Positions 48,142 to 57,764 of a DNA stretch of 64,000 nucleotides are shown here, piece by piece. Each line of letters opens with the position of its first letter. Positions within the stretch are counted from its first letter, which is position 1. Position numbers and translations under genes: made by a program. The stretch is from Chitinophagaceae bacterium (GTDB lineage Bacteria; Bacteroidota; Bacteroidia; Chitinophagales; Chitinophagaceae). The stretch spans positions 1 through 64,000 of the forward strand of contig JAHBTJ010000008.1 in NCBI GenBank assembly GCA_019638595.1, given 5' to 3'. The notes under the pieces were generated by a model. The model saw nothing but the letters and a program-made list of their open reading frames with translations. It was not told the origin of the DNA and searched no databases.

Positions 48142-49710
48142 TTACTTTAACAATCCGCCCGCCCATTCGGCTCCTCTCTTTAATAACATTCTGAATGCTG
48201 CGGATTGATAAGATTGATGATTGTGCCCGAGCAGCGTTTGAAATACTCTTCCTTTACCATATTGGTACGTCCACGCCAGCGGCTCTTCTTTGCCGGTGTT
48301 TTTAGAAAGGGCGGTAAGGAGGGGAATGATAGGTTCGTCTCCTTTTTGGTTGTAATACAATTCATCTGTTGTTACAAAGTTTTTTATTCCTTTGGTGATG
48401 GGATGTTTGTGGGATGTAACCTTTACGGTAAACGCTCCAAACGCGTCGTGAGCGCTATTGGAAGTATGATCCCATACGCGCCTGCATATTTTTCGATACT
48501 CAGGCCAATCCGTACCGGGCGCCTGGGGAAGCGAATAGTGAAACGCCCCGTTTGAAAAATGAATGATCATCAATCCGCCGCCTTTATCAAGATATTGAAC
48601 AAATGCTTTTTTTGATGCATCGCTGAGCGGGTCGGGGCGGTTCCAGTTGCAATAGTTCAACAGCAGCAAATCATAATCTTCAAGGCTGTATTGCGAAAGA
48701 TCTTCAATATTTACAGATACATCCACCTGTATTTCGGGACTTTCCTCCAGCGCCGCTTTTAATAACGGGGTGGTTACACTCCATTCATGCGCTTCAATAT
48801 TATCGCCCGTAAGTAGCAACGCCTTCAGCTTCCTATTATACAGCAGTTGTGTTACTTCCTTATCTGTATAATATTTTGCCTCCACACCACCGGCAGGGAG
48901 CTTAATTCCCGCCGCCCAAACAATTCCGTTCAATATGGCTTTCCGGAAACCGGCTACCTGCCAGTTACTATAAAAATGCCCCATGGTGGTTGCAAAACCT
49001 CTTGAGCCGTTCTTTCTTTCCACCGCCCAGGCTACGGTTTTACCATTTTTGTAGGCACTATCAAGCATGGGTACCCGCAAAACAGCGCTCCATCCCGGGT
49101 CATCTTCCCGGAAGCGCATGTTATAATAAAATTCTTCTTTCAGCAAAAAGGGCTTTACACCATTTAACACAGTATGTACGGACGCGGGTTGCACTTCCGC
49201 TTCCAGGGTTTTAATAGACGAGTACCAGCTACGCTTGCCGGTTTCGTCCTGCCAGTCAAAATAGCCGCCGGTCCAGTCAAGCACCTGGTCGGCGTATTGA
49301 TCAGGAGCAAAGTTGGCGAAATGAAAAGTGATCAGTCCGCATCCACGTTTCATCTGTTTTTCTATTACAGGTATCCGTTCAGGCAAAAGATGAGGGGCTT
49401 CAGTAAACAAATCTCCGTCTCTCCCATCGGATATTACCATAATAGCGGCGGCGCTGTCAAGCGAGCTTTCGTTTTCAGGCCAATCATTGTACAAATCAAC
49501 CTGAAGCTGATTGATGTTGGAATGTTCCAGCATTACCTTTATCAGCCTCGCCGATTTTAGATATTCATGATCTCCGGGTCCATGACTTTTAGCGCCCGTA
49601 AGTATGGCGATCCTTTTCTTACCCGGAATATCTTTTGCGTATGCGTGACCGCAAACGAAAAAAAAGATCGTTGCAAACAATTTTATTAAAGCCTGCCGGT
49701 ATGTAAGCAT
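48142..49710 (-). CDS. Secreted protein with two ThuA-like domains
   Basis: 522 residues: signal peptide (LIKLFATIFFFVCGHAYA) followed by two consecutive ThuA/trehalose-utilisation-like (class I glutamine-amidotransferase fold) domains. The first has RIAILTGAKSHGPGDHEYLKSA, GCGLITFHFANFAPDQYADQ and FATTMGHFYSNWQVAGFRKAILNGIVWAAG. The second has KALLLTGDNIEAHEWSVTTPLLKAAL, YDLLLLNYCNWNRPDPLSDASKKAFVQYLDKGGGLMIIHFSN and GKGRVFQTLLGHNHQSYQSAAFRMLLKRGAEWAGG. The histidines in each domain match the metal/substrate site of the family. ThuA-like proteins accompany secreted sugar dehydrogenases; this one is 102 bp upstream of the dehydrogenase. Confidence 0.85.
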   Translation of the reverse strand: MLTYRQALIKLFATIFFFVCGHAYAKDIPGKKRIAILTGAKSHGPGDHEYLKSARLIKVMLEHSNINQLQVDLYNDWPENESSLDSAAAIMVISDGRDGDLFTEAPHLLPERIPVIEKQMKRGCGLITFHFANFAPDQYADQVLDWTGGYFDWQDETGKRSWYSSIKTLEAEVQPASVHTVLNGVKPFLLKEEFYYNMRFREDDPGWSAVLRVPMLDSAYKNGKTVAWAVERKNGSRGFATTMGHFYSNWQVAGFRKAILNGIVWAAGIKLPAGGVEAKYYTDKEVTQLLYNRKLKALLLTGDNIEAHEWSVTTPLLKAALEESPEIQVDVSVNIEDLSQYSLEDYDLLLLNYCNWNRPDPLSDASKKAFVQYLDKGGGLMIIHFSNGAFHYSLPQAPGTDWPEYRKICRRVWDHTSNSAHDAFGAFTVKVTSHKHPITKGIKNFVTTDELYYNQKGDEPIIPLLTALSKNTGKEEPLAWTYQYGKGRVFQTLLGHNHQSYQSAAFRMLLKRGAEWAGGLLK

Positions 49711-49756
49711 TGTACTACTGATTGATATATGAAAAGATATCCGCCTGCCGGTACGA

Positions 49757-50941
49757 TCAACGCAGCAGCTTTCTAAAATTTTTGATACGGTGGAAGGTCA
49801 GGAAATTGGCATCGTGATTGTTATGTGCGCCGCCTGCGCCGTCATCGTAAGCCGTGCGGCACACAAAAAGAATATCCTTTTTATGAAAGAGCCAGTCTAC
49901 ATATTGAAAGCCATGGTTAACAATGTCCGGGTGATGCAGCAATACCTTGCGCAATTGCCAGTTGATAAGATCGGGAGAACTGAACAACGCCTGCGTATTT
50001 CTTACCGAAGCGGGATTTTTTCCTGTATATTTTTGCCGGATAGTGTCAGGTATATAATTGCTCAACGTCCAGTATAAATGAGAAGCGGAATCGTAGCGGA
50101 TCGTGAATTTTTTACTGCCCCCGGGAAAGGGATAAAAACCGGTAGCACTGTCGAAAGAAGCGGTAACGCCATCTCCGCTTATTTTAATAACAGCCGCCTT
50201 TTCCTGCATGGTTGATCTATCGTCTACCCGCAAGATATTTACGATATTTCCATCGGGAGCAATTACCGCGTTGCCCTCGATCCATCCGCCAAAATTACCT
50301 GAAAGCAGTGTAGAATCATACCGCAGCACATTGGTTGTTTTCCAGTTTTTAGCCTGCATCAAATCGGCGTCGGCATCAATGCTCATCATAATGCTTCCGT
50401 ATCTCTTTCCCCATTGTTTTACCGGGCCCATTGCATCTTCCATAGCGCGCCACAATTTTCCTTTATACTCAACAACGGGCATTGGCGCGCAATGATATTC
50501 GCCTGCCAGCAGCAGGCCGTGCTCCGCATCGGCCGGCTCTGTCCAGGTATCGCCCTTATTGGCCGAGGTACGGATGATAGTGTTGCCATGATGCTTATCG
50601 GTCCCCATAAAATACAACCTTCCCCGGTGTACAAAAAGTTTCGACCAGAACTGGCCTTTGATCTCCGCTACCTGCTTCCACGAGCGGCCGTTGTTGGAGG
50701 AACGGAAAATGCGGGACACCGGTTGCACAAATTCATTGGAGGATGGTCCAAAAAGATCGTGCGAAGCCAGCAGATCGCCACCAGGTAATATACATATGCT
50801 TGGCGAACCAATGTATAGCCCCGAAGCGGCGGGACTATAAGAAATAACAGTGCCGGGCACTGCATTCGATTGCTGGGCAAACAGGCTGGTTTTATATACG
50901 CCATACAAACAAATAAGAAGCAACAAGTATTTCATATGCAA
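49757..50941 (-). CDS. Sialidase-superfamily (BNR/Asp-box) secreted protein
   Basis: 394 residues: signal peptide (LLLLICLYGVYKTSLFA) and a six-bladed propeller. Asp-box-like blades are seen at RSSNNGRSWKQVAEIKGQ and RTSANKGDTWTEPADAEHG, with VISYSPAASGLYIGSPSICILPGGDLLASHD at the start and a conserved acidic site. It belongs to the exo-alpha-sialidase-like family; many Bacteroidota members are not true sialidases and act on other glycosides. It lies 46 bp upstream of the ThuA gene and first in the minus-strand cluster 50.9-44.9 kb. Confidence 0.75.
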   Translation of the reverse strand: MHMKYLLLLICLYGVYKTSLFAQQSNAVPGTVISYSPAASGLYIGSPSICILPGGDLLASHDLFGPSSNEFVQPVSRIFRSSNNGRSWKQVAEIKGQFWSKLFVHRGRLYFMGTDKHHGNTIIRTSANKGDTWTEPADAEHGLLLAGEYHCAPMPVVEYKGKLWRAMEDAMGPVKQWGKRYGSIMMSIDADADLMQAKNWKTTNVLRYDSTLLSGNFGGWIEGNAVIAPDGNIVNILRVDDRSTMQEKAAVIKISGDGVTASFDSATGFYPFPGGSKKFTIRYDSASHLYWTLSNYIPDTIRQKYTGKNPASVRNTQALFSSPDLINWQLRKVLLHHPDIVNHGFQYVDWLFHKKDILFVCRTAYDDGAGGAHNNHDANFLTFHRIKNFRKLLR

Positions 50942-50992
50942 GACTACTAAACTTTAATGTACATTTTTACCGTTTTGGGGTGATAGGAGCTG

Positions 50993-53900
50993 TTACGCCG
51001 GTACGGCATTTTGGTACAAGGGAAGCTCTACATAAAAAGTAGTGCCCCTATCTTCTTCGGTGTCAAACCATATGCTTCCACGCGATTGCTCCACAATGCC
51101 TTTGCAAATAGCCAGCCCCAATCCCGTTCCCGACGTTTTGGTTGTGAAATTAGGCGTAAAAATGCTGCTGCGTACCGACCTTGGTATTCCCGATCCATTG
51201 TCGTGAATACTTATTATAAAGCTGTGAGCGTTTCTTTCCTCTTTTATACTAACAATACCATGCTGTTCTTCAGGAATAGCTTCAATGGCGTTTTGAAGCA
51301 GGTTGGTAAACAACCGGTTGATCTGTGTTTTGTCGGCAAATATCATCAGGGGTTCTTCACCGGACTTCCATTCAAGGCTTACCCGCTCCTGTACATCATG
51401 CAGCGAAACCAACGAGCTCATCATGGTATTCAGATCAAATACTTCATTCCGCGCATTGCCAATATTGGCAAATTGAGAAAACTCCGCTGCAATTCTCGAC
51501 AAATGATCTATTTGCTCAACCAGTGTTTGGGCTACGTTGGAAGAAAGCTCCTTTACATTGGGAGCATTGTTATAAATGGCTTTTTGCAAATATTGAATGC
51601 TCAGCTTCATAGGCGTAAGCGGGTTCTTTATTTCGTGAGCCACCTGCCTGGCCATTTCACGCCAGGCGCCTTCTCTTTCCGTTTTGGCCAATGCCGCGGC
51701 ACTTTCTTCCAGCTTCTGCACCATTTTGTTGTATTCTTTTACCAGCACTCCTATTTCATCTTTTTTCTTCCATACTATTTCCGCGTTATGCTTACCCAGG
51801 TTCACCTCCTTCATCATGGCACTGATCAACGTAAACGACCCTGTGATCCTGTTGGTAAGAAACAAGGCGATAATGCCCGACAATAAAAAGATGAATGCGT
51901 TCAGGTTAATGATGGTTACCAGGAAACTTGATATTTCCTGCTTAAGCCTGCTCTGCGAATTAAAATAAGGAATATTAAGGTATCCCACCGTCTTCCTGTC
52001 TCCCGCCAATACCGGCACGTATATGCTCAGGTAATTCATTTTGCCGTACTTTTCCTCCTGCACATATTGTATTTTTTTCTGGTGACTTAAATTATAAAAG
52101 GCAAGCGGGTCCATCATACGGCTCAGCACTCCTTTATTATACACAAATGGCTGAGAGGATATTTGTAACGATCCGTCGGAGTTGTACAGGTTTACATCCG
52201 CGTTATGAAGCTGTGCCATATCGGATATTTGCTGGCGCAACCCCTTTCCGTACGAAGTATCATACACGTACCTTACGTCGTCGGCTACACGATGGTCGCT
52301 CACCCTGTTTTTAAGCCCGTTCGAAATGTCCTGTATGGACCGGCTGAGCTTATCGCGGTTATTTTTATTATAGGAAGCCGTAAAGAAAATAATGGTGGCG
52401 GCGCCTACAACAATAAATGAAAAAATGCTCACGAATATAACGGTACCGTATATCTGCGACCGGATGTTAAACTCCGATATTTCCCGCAGGGCGCTCCACC
52501 TGAAGCCGGACAGTATAATGATGCTTGCTACCTGGAAGGTCACCATCAGCAAAAGAAAAGAGCAGAACAGGTAAGCGAATAAGGTTATTGCTTCCATTAT
52601 AAAGTTGCTGCGCCTGGTAATAACAATTACTTTCGACCCGTTCTTATACCATAGCTCACTATAACCGTTTACTTTTTTTTCTTCAAATTCCTGCCGGGGA
52701 ATATTCGCGGTAGTAAGAGCAGTGGGAAAGCTGTAATCATTTACATATACCAGCAAAACGCCATTATCGTAAATGGCGTAGGCATAGTCCGGTGCATATT
52801 CAAATGAATAGTCTTCGGCCTGCTTAAATAATTCGGGGTACAATGCCTCGCTGCGGTACCGCTTGGGGTTGGCAAGCATAAAAAAATAAGCCCTGGTATT
52901 ATTCGAGCTGTCCTTGATCTCCTTTTGATAAACATAGCTGAACTTATCAAATGCTGTTTCGTAATATCTCAGCCCCGGGATTTTGGTAACCTTGCCCTGT
53001 ACGGAATAAATAGTGTTGATCTCATCGTAGGTCAGTCTTTGCTCCGAGCCGATAGGATCTTCTGCACTGTTATAGAAAAACAGCTCCGTATCATATTTAT
53101 TAATATAGGGCGCAAAATTGGCATTGATAATACTGTCCTTAAACCGCATAGCCTCCAGCGGCTTATACAACCTGGGAAGATTGCTGAGGAAAAAATTATT
53201 GGTAAATCCCTGGATGGCTATATTGAGCAATCTTTCACTTGAGGGATCTGCCTGCAGCACTAATTTTTCCGCCGTTCTTTTTCGAAGCTCCAACTCCCTG
53301 GTCCTGTTTTGAAAAAAAATAACGGAAGCAATAGACGCGGAAAAAACAAACAGCCAAAACAAGGCATTGCCCACCAGGAAGTTGCCCCTGCGAAGGCTTA
53401 GCTCAACGCGGTTCATCAGGTATACATATACCAGTAACCATATCAGCATGGATAGTTCAAACAAAATATACGGGCTGTTTATCCGTACACTAAGCCCCAG
53501 CAATCCCAGAAAAGCTATGATAACACCCTGGTAAAACTGGGCGCGAACCAGCAGGATACCCATTATTTTCAATATGGTTTGCGAAAAAATAAAGTATCCC
53601 AGCGATACACAGCACAGTACAATGAACCCAAAAGCACTGTAAATAGTGAGACTGAAAAAATTGGTCACATCAAAAGATATCTGCGAATCGGCAACAAGGC
53701 TTCTTATGGTATGGCCACCAGCCAAGGTAGCAAGGATAAGGGCAAACGATAACAGCGCTACAATTGCCCGGCGCCAAAAACTACTTTTAATGTATATATG
53801 CAAATTCCTTCTTGAAAACTGTACACGTGCAAACAATACCAGCCAGAAAAAAAGCAGGCTGTTGATCAGCAGATCGCCCAACGAACGGGAAATAACACTG

Positions 53901-54754
53901 GCTCCATATATCCTGGGGTCGAAAAGTTCAAATTGCCTGAAATTAGCAGGAATAGGGAAAGAATAACTTAACACACGCAGCCCCACCAGCAATGCGGTCA
54001 TAAATGCCACGCCCCATAAGGGGCCTTTTGTTTTAGATATGGCAACCGCAACATTGTGAAGAAAAAAGAGCGTTAATACGGAACCCAGTATCCGCAGCAC
54101 AACCGTTATCCAGTCGTTGCTATGAATGTTGGCAATGGATTTGGGTTGAAGGTAAAAAAGCGTGCTGTTGTTGATGCTGTTTACCGGAAAAGCGGTGGGA
54201 GTAAACACCATGGAATAGTTTCGCTCAATATTGGCATGATTTACAAAACCATTCCGCAGGTATTCGCTTTCGAGCACATACTGCCTGCGTACAGGCAACA
54301 GGTAAATTGCAATGATGGTTTTATCCTGGAAGCTGATCTTCTTCCGTATTACCTCGTACTGCCCGTTCGACAAGGAAGCGATATGCCTGGTAATTTCATT
54401 TTTTACCAGTTGCTCATCGGGCATCACGGCCTGGGTATTCCAGAATAAAAGACGATGATCATCCTTCAGCTCTTCATATAAAAAAACCTTGTAGTCTTTT
54501 TGGGTGATCTGCTTTACTTCCTGCTCCGATTCTTCCTTATTGATAAGCCGGCCCAGCAACGCAGTGTCGCGTAAAAAAAGGTCAAAAGCCTGCTCGTTAC
54601 CCTGTATATACTTTTCAAGTGTTTTTCTTACCCCTCCCGGCGAAGAAGTGTAAGACCAGTAATTGCTGAATATGAACGACAAAGTAAAAAGCCAGGCGGC
54701 TCCTATAAGAAGGTACCCGTTATTGTAAAAAATATCTGACCAGAACTTCTTCAA
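50993..54754 (-). CDS. Very large membrane histidine kinase (NtrY-like kinase core)
   Basis: 1253 residues. A first helix and ~180-residue periplasmic domain (residues ~35-215) are followed by a block of about seven helices (~215-480), a second extracytoplasmic domain (~490-740), two helices (~755-835), a third sensor domain (~840-955), a last helix and HAMP (~960-1030), then HisKA with AHEIKNPLTPMK (phospho-His near 1040) and HATPase (N box LFTNLLQNAIEAIP, G1 DNGSGIP, G2 SGTGLGLAICKG). The H-box HEIKNPLTPMKLS is typical of NtrY-type kinases. No response regulator is adjacent. It overlaps mazG by 4 bp, so the two are translationally coupled. The three sensor regions are of unknown ligand. Confidence 0.85.
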   Translation of the reverse strand: MKKFWSDIFYNNGYLLIGAAWLFTLSFIFSNYWSYTSSPGGVRKTLEKYIQGNEQAFDLFLRDTALLGRLINKEESEQEVKQITQKDYKVFLYEELKDDHRLLFWNTQAVMPDEQLVKNEITRHIASLSNGQYEVIRKKISFQDKTIIAIYLLPVRRQYVLESEYLRNGFVNHANIERNYSMVFTPTAFPVNSINNSTLFYLQPKSIANIHSNDWITVVLRILGSVLTLFFLHNVAVAISKTKGPLWGVAFMTALLVGLRVLSYSFPIPANFRQFELFDPRIYGASVISRSLGDLLINSLLFFWLVLFARVQFSRRNLHIYIKSSFWRRAIVALLSFALILATLAGGHTIRSLVADSQISFDVTNFFSLTIYSAFGFIVLCCVSLGYFIFSQTILKIMGILLVRAQFYQGVIIAFLGLLGLSVRINSPYILFELSMLIWLLVYVYLMNRVELSLRRGNFLVGNALFWLFVFSASIASVIFFQNRTRELELRKRTAEKLVLQADPSSERLLNIAIQGFTNNFFLSNLPRLYKPLEAMRFKDSIINANFAPYINKYDTELFFYNSAEDPIGSEQRLTYDEINTIYSVQGKVTKIPGLRYYETAFDKFSYVYQKEIKDSSNNTRAYFFMLANPKRYRSEALYPELFKQAEDYSFEYAPDYAYAIYDNGVLLVYVNDYSFPTALTTANIPRQEFEEKKVNGYSELWYKNGSKVIVITRRSNFIMEAITLFAYLFCSFLLLMVTFQVASIIILSGFRWSALREISEFNIRSQIYGTVIFVSIFSFIVVGAATIIFFTASYNKNNRDKLSRSIQDISNGLKNRVSDHRVADDVRYVYDTSYGKGLRQQISDMAQLHNADVNLYNSDGSLQISSQPFVYNKGVLSRMMDPLAFYNLSHQKKIQYVQEEKYGKMNYLSIYVPVLAGDRKTVGYLNIPYFNSQSRLKQEISSFLVTIINLNAFIFLLSGIIALFLTNRITGSFTLISAMMKEVNLGKHNAEIVWKKKDEIGVLVKEYNKMVQKLEESAAALAKTEREGAWREMARQVAHEIKNPLTPMKLSIQYLQKAIYNNAPNVKELSSNVAQTLVEQIDHLSRIAAEFSQFANIGNARNEVFDLNTMMSSLVSLHDVQERVSLEWKSGEEPLMIFADKTQINRLFTNLLQNAIEAIPEEQHGIVSIKEERNAHSFIISIHDNGSGIPRSVRSSIFTPNFTTKTSGTGLGLAICKGIVEQSRGSIWFDTEEDRGTTFYVELPLYQNAVPA

Positions 54755-55527
54755 GATACGCGGTTTTGACGTTTAACCTGGTTCCATAAATCATCCATTT
54801 CCTGCAAGGTCATATCCTGCAGGCTTTTACCACCCGCCGCTGCCTGTTCTTCCATTTGTGTAAACCGTTTAATAAATTTCCTGTTGGTTCTTTCCAGGGC
54901 TGACTCGGCATCAACATGCAAAAACCGTGCATAGTTAACGAGTGAGAATATAAGATCGCCATACTCGTCCTCTATAGCCTGCTGATCATTTTGCCTGACG
55001 GCTTCCTGCAGCTCCTCCATTTCTTCCTGCACTTTATTCCAAACCTGGCCGGTTTCATCCCATTCAAAGCCTACCTGCTTTGCTTTTTCCTGCAGGCGTA
55101 TAGCCTTTACCGTAGCAGGTAAAGAAACCGGCACTCCGCCCAATACGGATCTTTTCCCTTCTTTCAGCTTTAGCTTTTCCCAATTTCGTTTTACATCTTC
55201 TTCATCATTCACCTTTACATCGCCATATATGTGGGGATGCCTTGCTATTAGCTTTTCACACACGCCGTTCAATACATCCGCCAAAGAAAAGGCTCCCTGT
55301 TCCTGTCCTATCTTAGCATAAAATACCATGTGCAGCATTACGTCTCCCAACTCTTCCTTAATACCTTTCCAGTCGTTTTCGGTAATAGCATCTGCCAGCT
55401 CATAGGTTTCTTCAATAGTAAGCGTTCTGAGCGTATGAATGGTCTGCTTCCTGTCCCAGGGGCATTTCTCGCGCAGGTCATCCATTATTTTAACCAGTCG
55501 TAAAAAAGCATTTGCGGTAGTATCCAT
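54751..55527 (-). CDS. mazG: Nucleoside triphosphate pyrophosphohydrolase MazG
   Basis: 258 residues with two tandem MazG domains that carry the metal-binding E-E-x-x-E/D helices: LTIEETYELADAI and KEELGDVMLHMVFYAKI in the first, WNKVQEEMEELQEAV and EDEYGDLIFSLVNYARFL in the second. Also conserved are LREKCPWDRKQTIHTLR and KLIARHPHIYGDV. It hydrolyses (d)NTPs to monophosphates and pyrophosphate and can lower ppGpp. It is upstream of and overlaps the giant kinase gene by 4 bp, and lies 8 bp downstream of the DUF3667 gene. Confidence 0.95.
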   Translation of the reverse strand: MDTTANAFLRLVKIMDDLREKCPWDRKQTIHTLRTLTIEETYELADAITENDWKGIKEELGDVMLHMVFYAKIGQEQGAFSLADVLNGVCEKLIARHPHIYGDVKVNDEEDVKRNWEKLKLKEGKRSVLGGVPVSLPATVKAIRLQEKAKQVGFEWDETGQVWNKVQEEMEELQEAVRQNDQQAIEDEYGDLIFSLVNYARFLHVDAESALERTNRKFIKRFTQMEEQAAAGGKSLQDMTLQEMDDLWNQVKRQNRVS

Positions 55528-55535
55528 CCGTTATT

Positions 55536-56714
55536 TTAGTTTTTAGCGGCGCTTATAATAAAAAATATAACGATCAGGATCGTCATAATGATCAAGGTCA
55601 TCCACGCCAGGAAAATATATTTCAATATAGTTTTAAATCTTCCCTGGGCATAATAATTTTTCATAGCCTTGTAGATGTAATATATCATGTACAAAACAAC
55701 GCTTGTTTTCACTATGCCCAATCCCCACCCATTCCATTTGTTATCCAGTCCATCTGCCAGGTAATACAATAACATAAGTATGAACATGGCACAATAAGAA
55801 TGTATAGCAAAAATACCATGATCCGCGTAGTAAAACTTTCTTCTGCGTATATATAACAATTTTAACAGAAAAGCAAAAATGGGCAACGACACAAACAAAA
55901 TGGCAGGAAATGAATGTTCAAATTTTTCAAGCAAGGTATGAAACGATTTCGGGTCGCTCTCTTCCTGCTGGTTGTGCCAACGCAACAACCGCTGCTTAAG
56001 GGCAGCTTCCACCACCCCGTCCCTTCTTTCGGGAGGTAACTCCTTTTGAATTGCCCTATAGACAGCCTCATCTTCATAAAATTCAATATCCGGGGTTTGA
56101 CCTGAATCAAGCGCCTGCTCAAAAGAGGGAGCATGTAAGTTAATATTGTTCCGGGTAATGCTATCAATAGCCTGAGGTTCATCCAACCTCTCATTCTTTT
56201 GCGCTTTGCTTTGCTTTTCAACCCTTACCGAAATATCCGCAATTTCTTTTTTATGGTTTATAATATTTACCCGGATGGCCTTCTGCATTACGGAATCGGA
56301 TGTACGCCCGGCCATATGTTGAAACTTCTCCAGCTCATCCTTCTTCTTCGTTAGTTCTTTTTTTAATCCATCCATACTGGTTTTATCCTCTTCATGCTTT
56401 GTGACAAAGCTGAAAAAAAGAAAAAAGAAAAATGCCGATGTAAATATATACATCCGTATAGGGTGCAGGTAACTTAGCCTCCTGCCCCTTGTATATTCAG
56501 CCGTAAGAAAGCCGGGGCGTAATAACAGGTATTTAACAGTACTTAAAAACTTCCCGTCATAATGAGTTATATCGTTAAAAAAATGAACAACCAGGTGCCA
56601 GAAAGATTCTTTGGGCTCTACATTTTCCTGTCCGCAAACCTGGCAATAACGCCCGGCAACCTCCGCTCCGCAGTTAAGGCAATTCTTTTCCTTCCTTTCT
56701 TTAAAATGAGACAC
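55536..56714 (-). CDS. DUF3667 membrane protein with N-terminal zinc ribbon
   Basis: 392 residues. An N-terminal zinc ribbon NCLNCGAEVAGRYCQVCGQE (C-x2-C...C-x2-C) precedes the DUF3667 signature FWHLVVHFFNDITHYDGKFLSTVKYLLLRPGFLTAEYTRGRRLSYLHPIRMYIFTSAFFFF. Then come a charged coiled stretch (~115-245) and four to five C-terminal membrane helices (HSFPAILFVSLPIFAFLLKLLYI onward). It is a Bacteroidota family of unknown function. It is first in the DUF3667-mazG-kinase run, divergent from the secreted protein at 56753. Confidence 0.9.
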   Translation of the reverse strand: MSHFKERKEKNCLNCGAEVAGRYCQVCGQENVEPKESFWHLVVHFFNDITHYDGKFLSTVKYLLLRPGFLTAEYTRGRRLSYLHPIRMYIFTSAFFFFLFFSFVTKHEEDKTSMDGLKKELTKKKDELEKFQHMAGRTSDSVMQKAIRVNIINHKKEIADISVRVEKQSKAQKNERLDEPQAIDSITRNNINLHAPSFEQALDSGQTPDIEFYEDEAVYRAIQKELPPERRDGVVEAALKQRLLRWHNQQEESDPKSFHTLLEKFEHSFPAILFVSLPIFAFLLKLLYIRRRKFYYADHGIFAIHSYCAMFILMLLYYLADGLDNKWNGWGLGIVKTSVVLYMIYYIYKAMKNYYAQGRFKTILKYIFLAWMTLIIMTILIVIFFIISAAKN

Positions 56715-56752
56715 TTAAAAAAATTTTAATAAAAATAATACTTTTGTTACCT

Positions 56753-57703
56753 ATGAATTTTCTGACAACGCCTTTCTTACGGAAAGCCCATGCCAACTGT
56801 GCCGTATTTATTCATCAGCAGCAAAGGAAACATCCGCATCCGGGATCAACCGGCGCAACCGTTTGTAAACGATTGGCACTGTTAAATATAGCAGTATTAT
56901 GGCTGCTTACAGGCAATGCTCAGTTTTATTATACAGACATACTCTTAACCGGTCGCAATGCGGAGCAGTGGAAACGGTACAAGGCTAACAGGGTAAAACA
57001 TATCAGGCTCTTTAGCTACGAGGCATCGGGCGAGCCCTCGGAGCAGTTTACAGGCGAAGTAACGGTGAGTGCCGGCTTCAGTAAAATAACTACGGTTACC
57101 GGTTCTCCTTCTGCAGGCGCTTCGTGGCTAACAGCATTTTACCTTCCTGACGGAAAGCTGTCAAAGTCGGTAGACAGCTCTTTGGAAACGGTCAGTACCT
57201 CTACATACACGTATAATGCCGGGGGAATGCTGGCGGAAGCCAGGAGCGTATCGGCAACCGTAAAAGGAAAGGATCAACAGGCGGAGTCGCATATATGGAT
57301 CTATAACGGTGACCATCAGCCGCAAAAAATGCTTTGGATCAAAAATGGCACAGATACCAGTATTGTACAATTTAAAACAGATGAACGCGGCAACGTGATT
57401 GAAGAACAAACTTTTTCTAAAGGCATACCTAAAAATATTGTTTACTATTATTACGACGACGAAAACCGGCTTACAGATATTGTAAGATACAACGACCGGC
57501 TAAAAAAATTAATGCCGGATAATATATTTGAGTATAATGGAACAGGGCAGGTTTCGCAAATGCTTTCAATACAAAACGGCAACGATTATTTAATATGGAG
57601 ATACGAATACGATAACAGGGAGCTTAAAATACGCGAGCTTTGTTATAATAAGCAAAAGCGATTGCTTGGAAAAATTGAATACCAATATGAGCTTAACAAT
57701 TAG
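56753..57703 (+). CDS. Secreted protein of unknown function with YD-like strands
   Basis: 316 residues from the ATG at 56753. A hydrophobic segment near residues 43-55 (LLNIAVLWLLTGNA) could be a late signal peptide, with cleavage after NA before QFYYTD; a shorter start closer to it is possible. The mature part is built from short strands with RHS/YD-like features: YTYNAGGMLAEARS, FKTDERGNVIEEQTFSK, YYYDDENRLTDIVRYND, FEYNGTGQVSQMLS, YEYDNRELKIREL. So it is a small secreted beta-repeat protein, not a full RHS. TACTTTTG (56739-56746) matches the -7 consensus and would again give a near-leaderless transcript, though no -33 element is seen. Confidence 0.65.
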   Translation: MNFLTTPFLRKAHANCAVFIHQQQRKHPHPGSTGATVCKRLALLNIAVLWLLTGNAQFYYTDILLTGRNAEQWKRYKANRVKHIRLFSYEASGEPSEQFTGEVTVSAGFSKITTVTGSPSAGASWLTAFYLPDGKLSKSVDSSLETVSTSTYTYNAGGMLAEARSVSATVKGKDQQAESHIWIYNGDHQPQKMLWIKNGTDTSIVQFKTDERGNVIEEQTFSKGIPKNIVYYYYDDENRLTDIVRYNDRLKKLMPDNIFEYNGTGQVSQMLSIQNGNDYLIWRYEYDNRELKIRELCYNKQKRLLGKIEYQYELNN

Positions 57704-57764
57704 CGGCCCCGCCGGTTGCAATATATACACGTAACAACTTAATGCCTTTTCAATAATACCCGCT

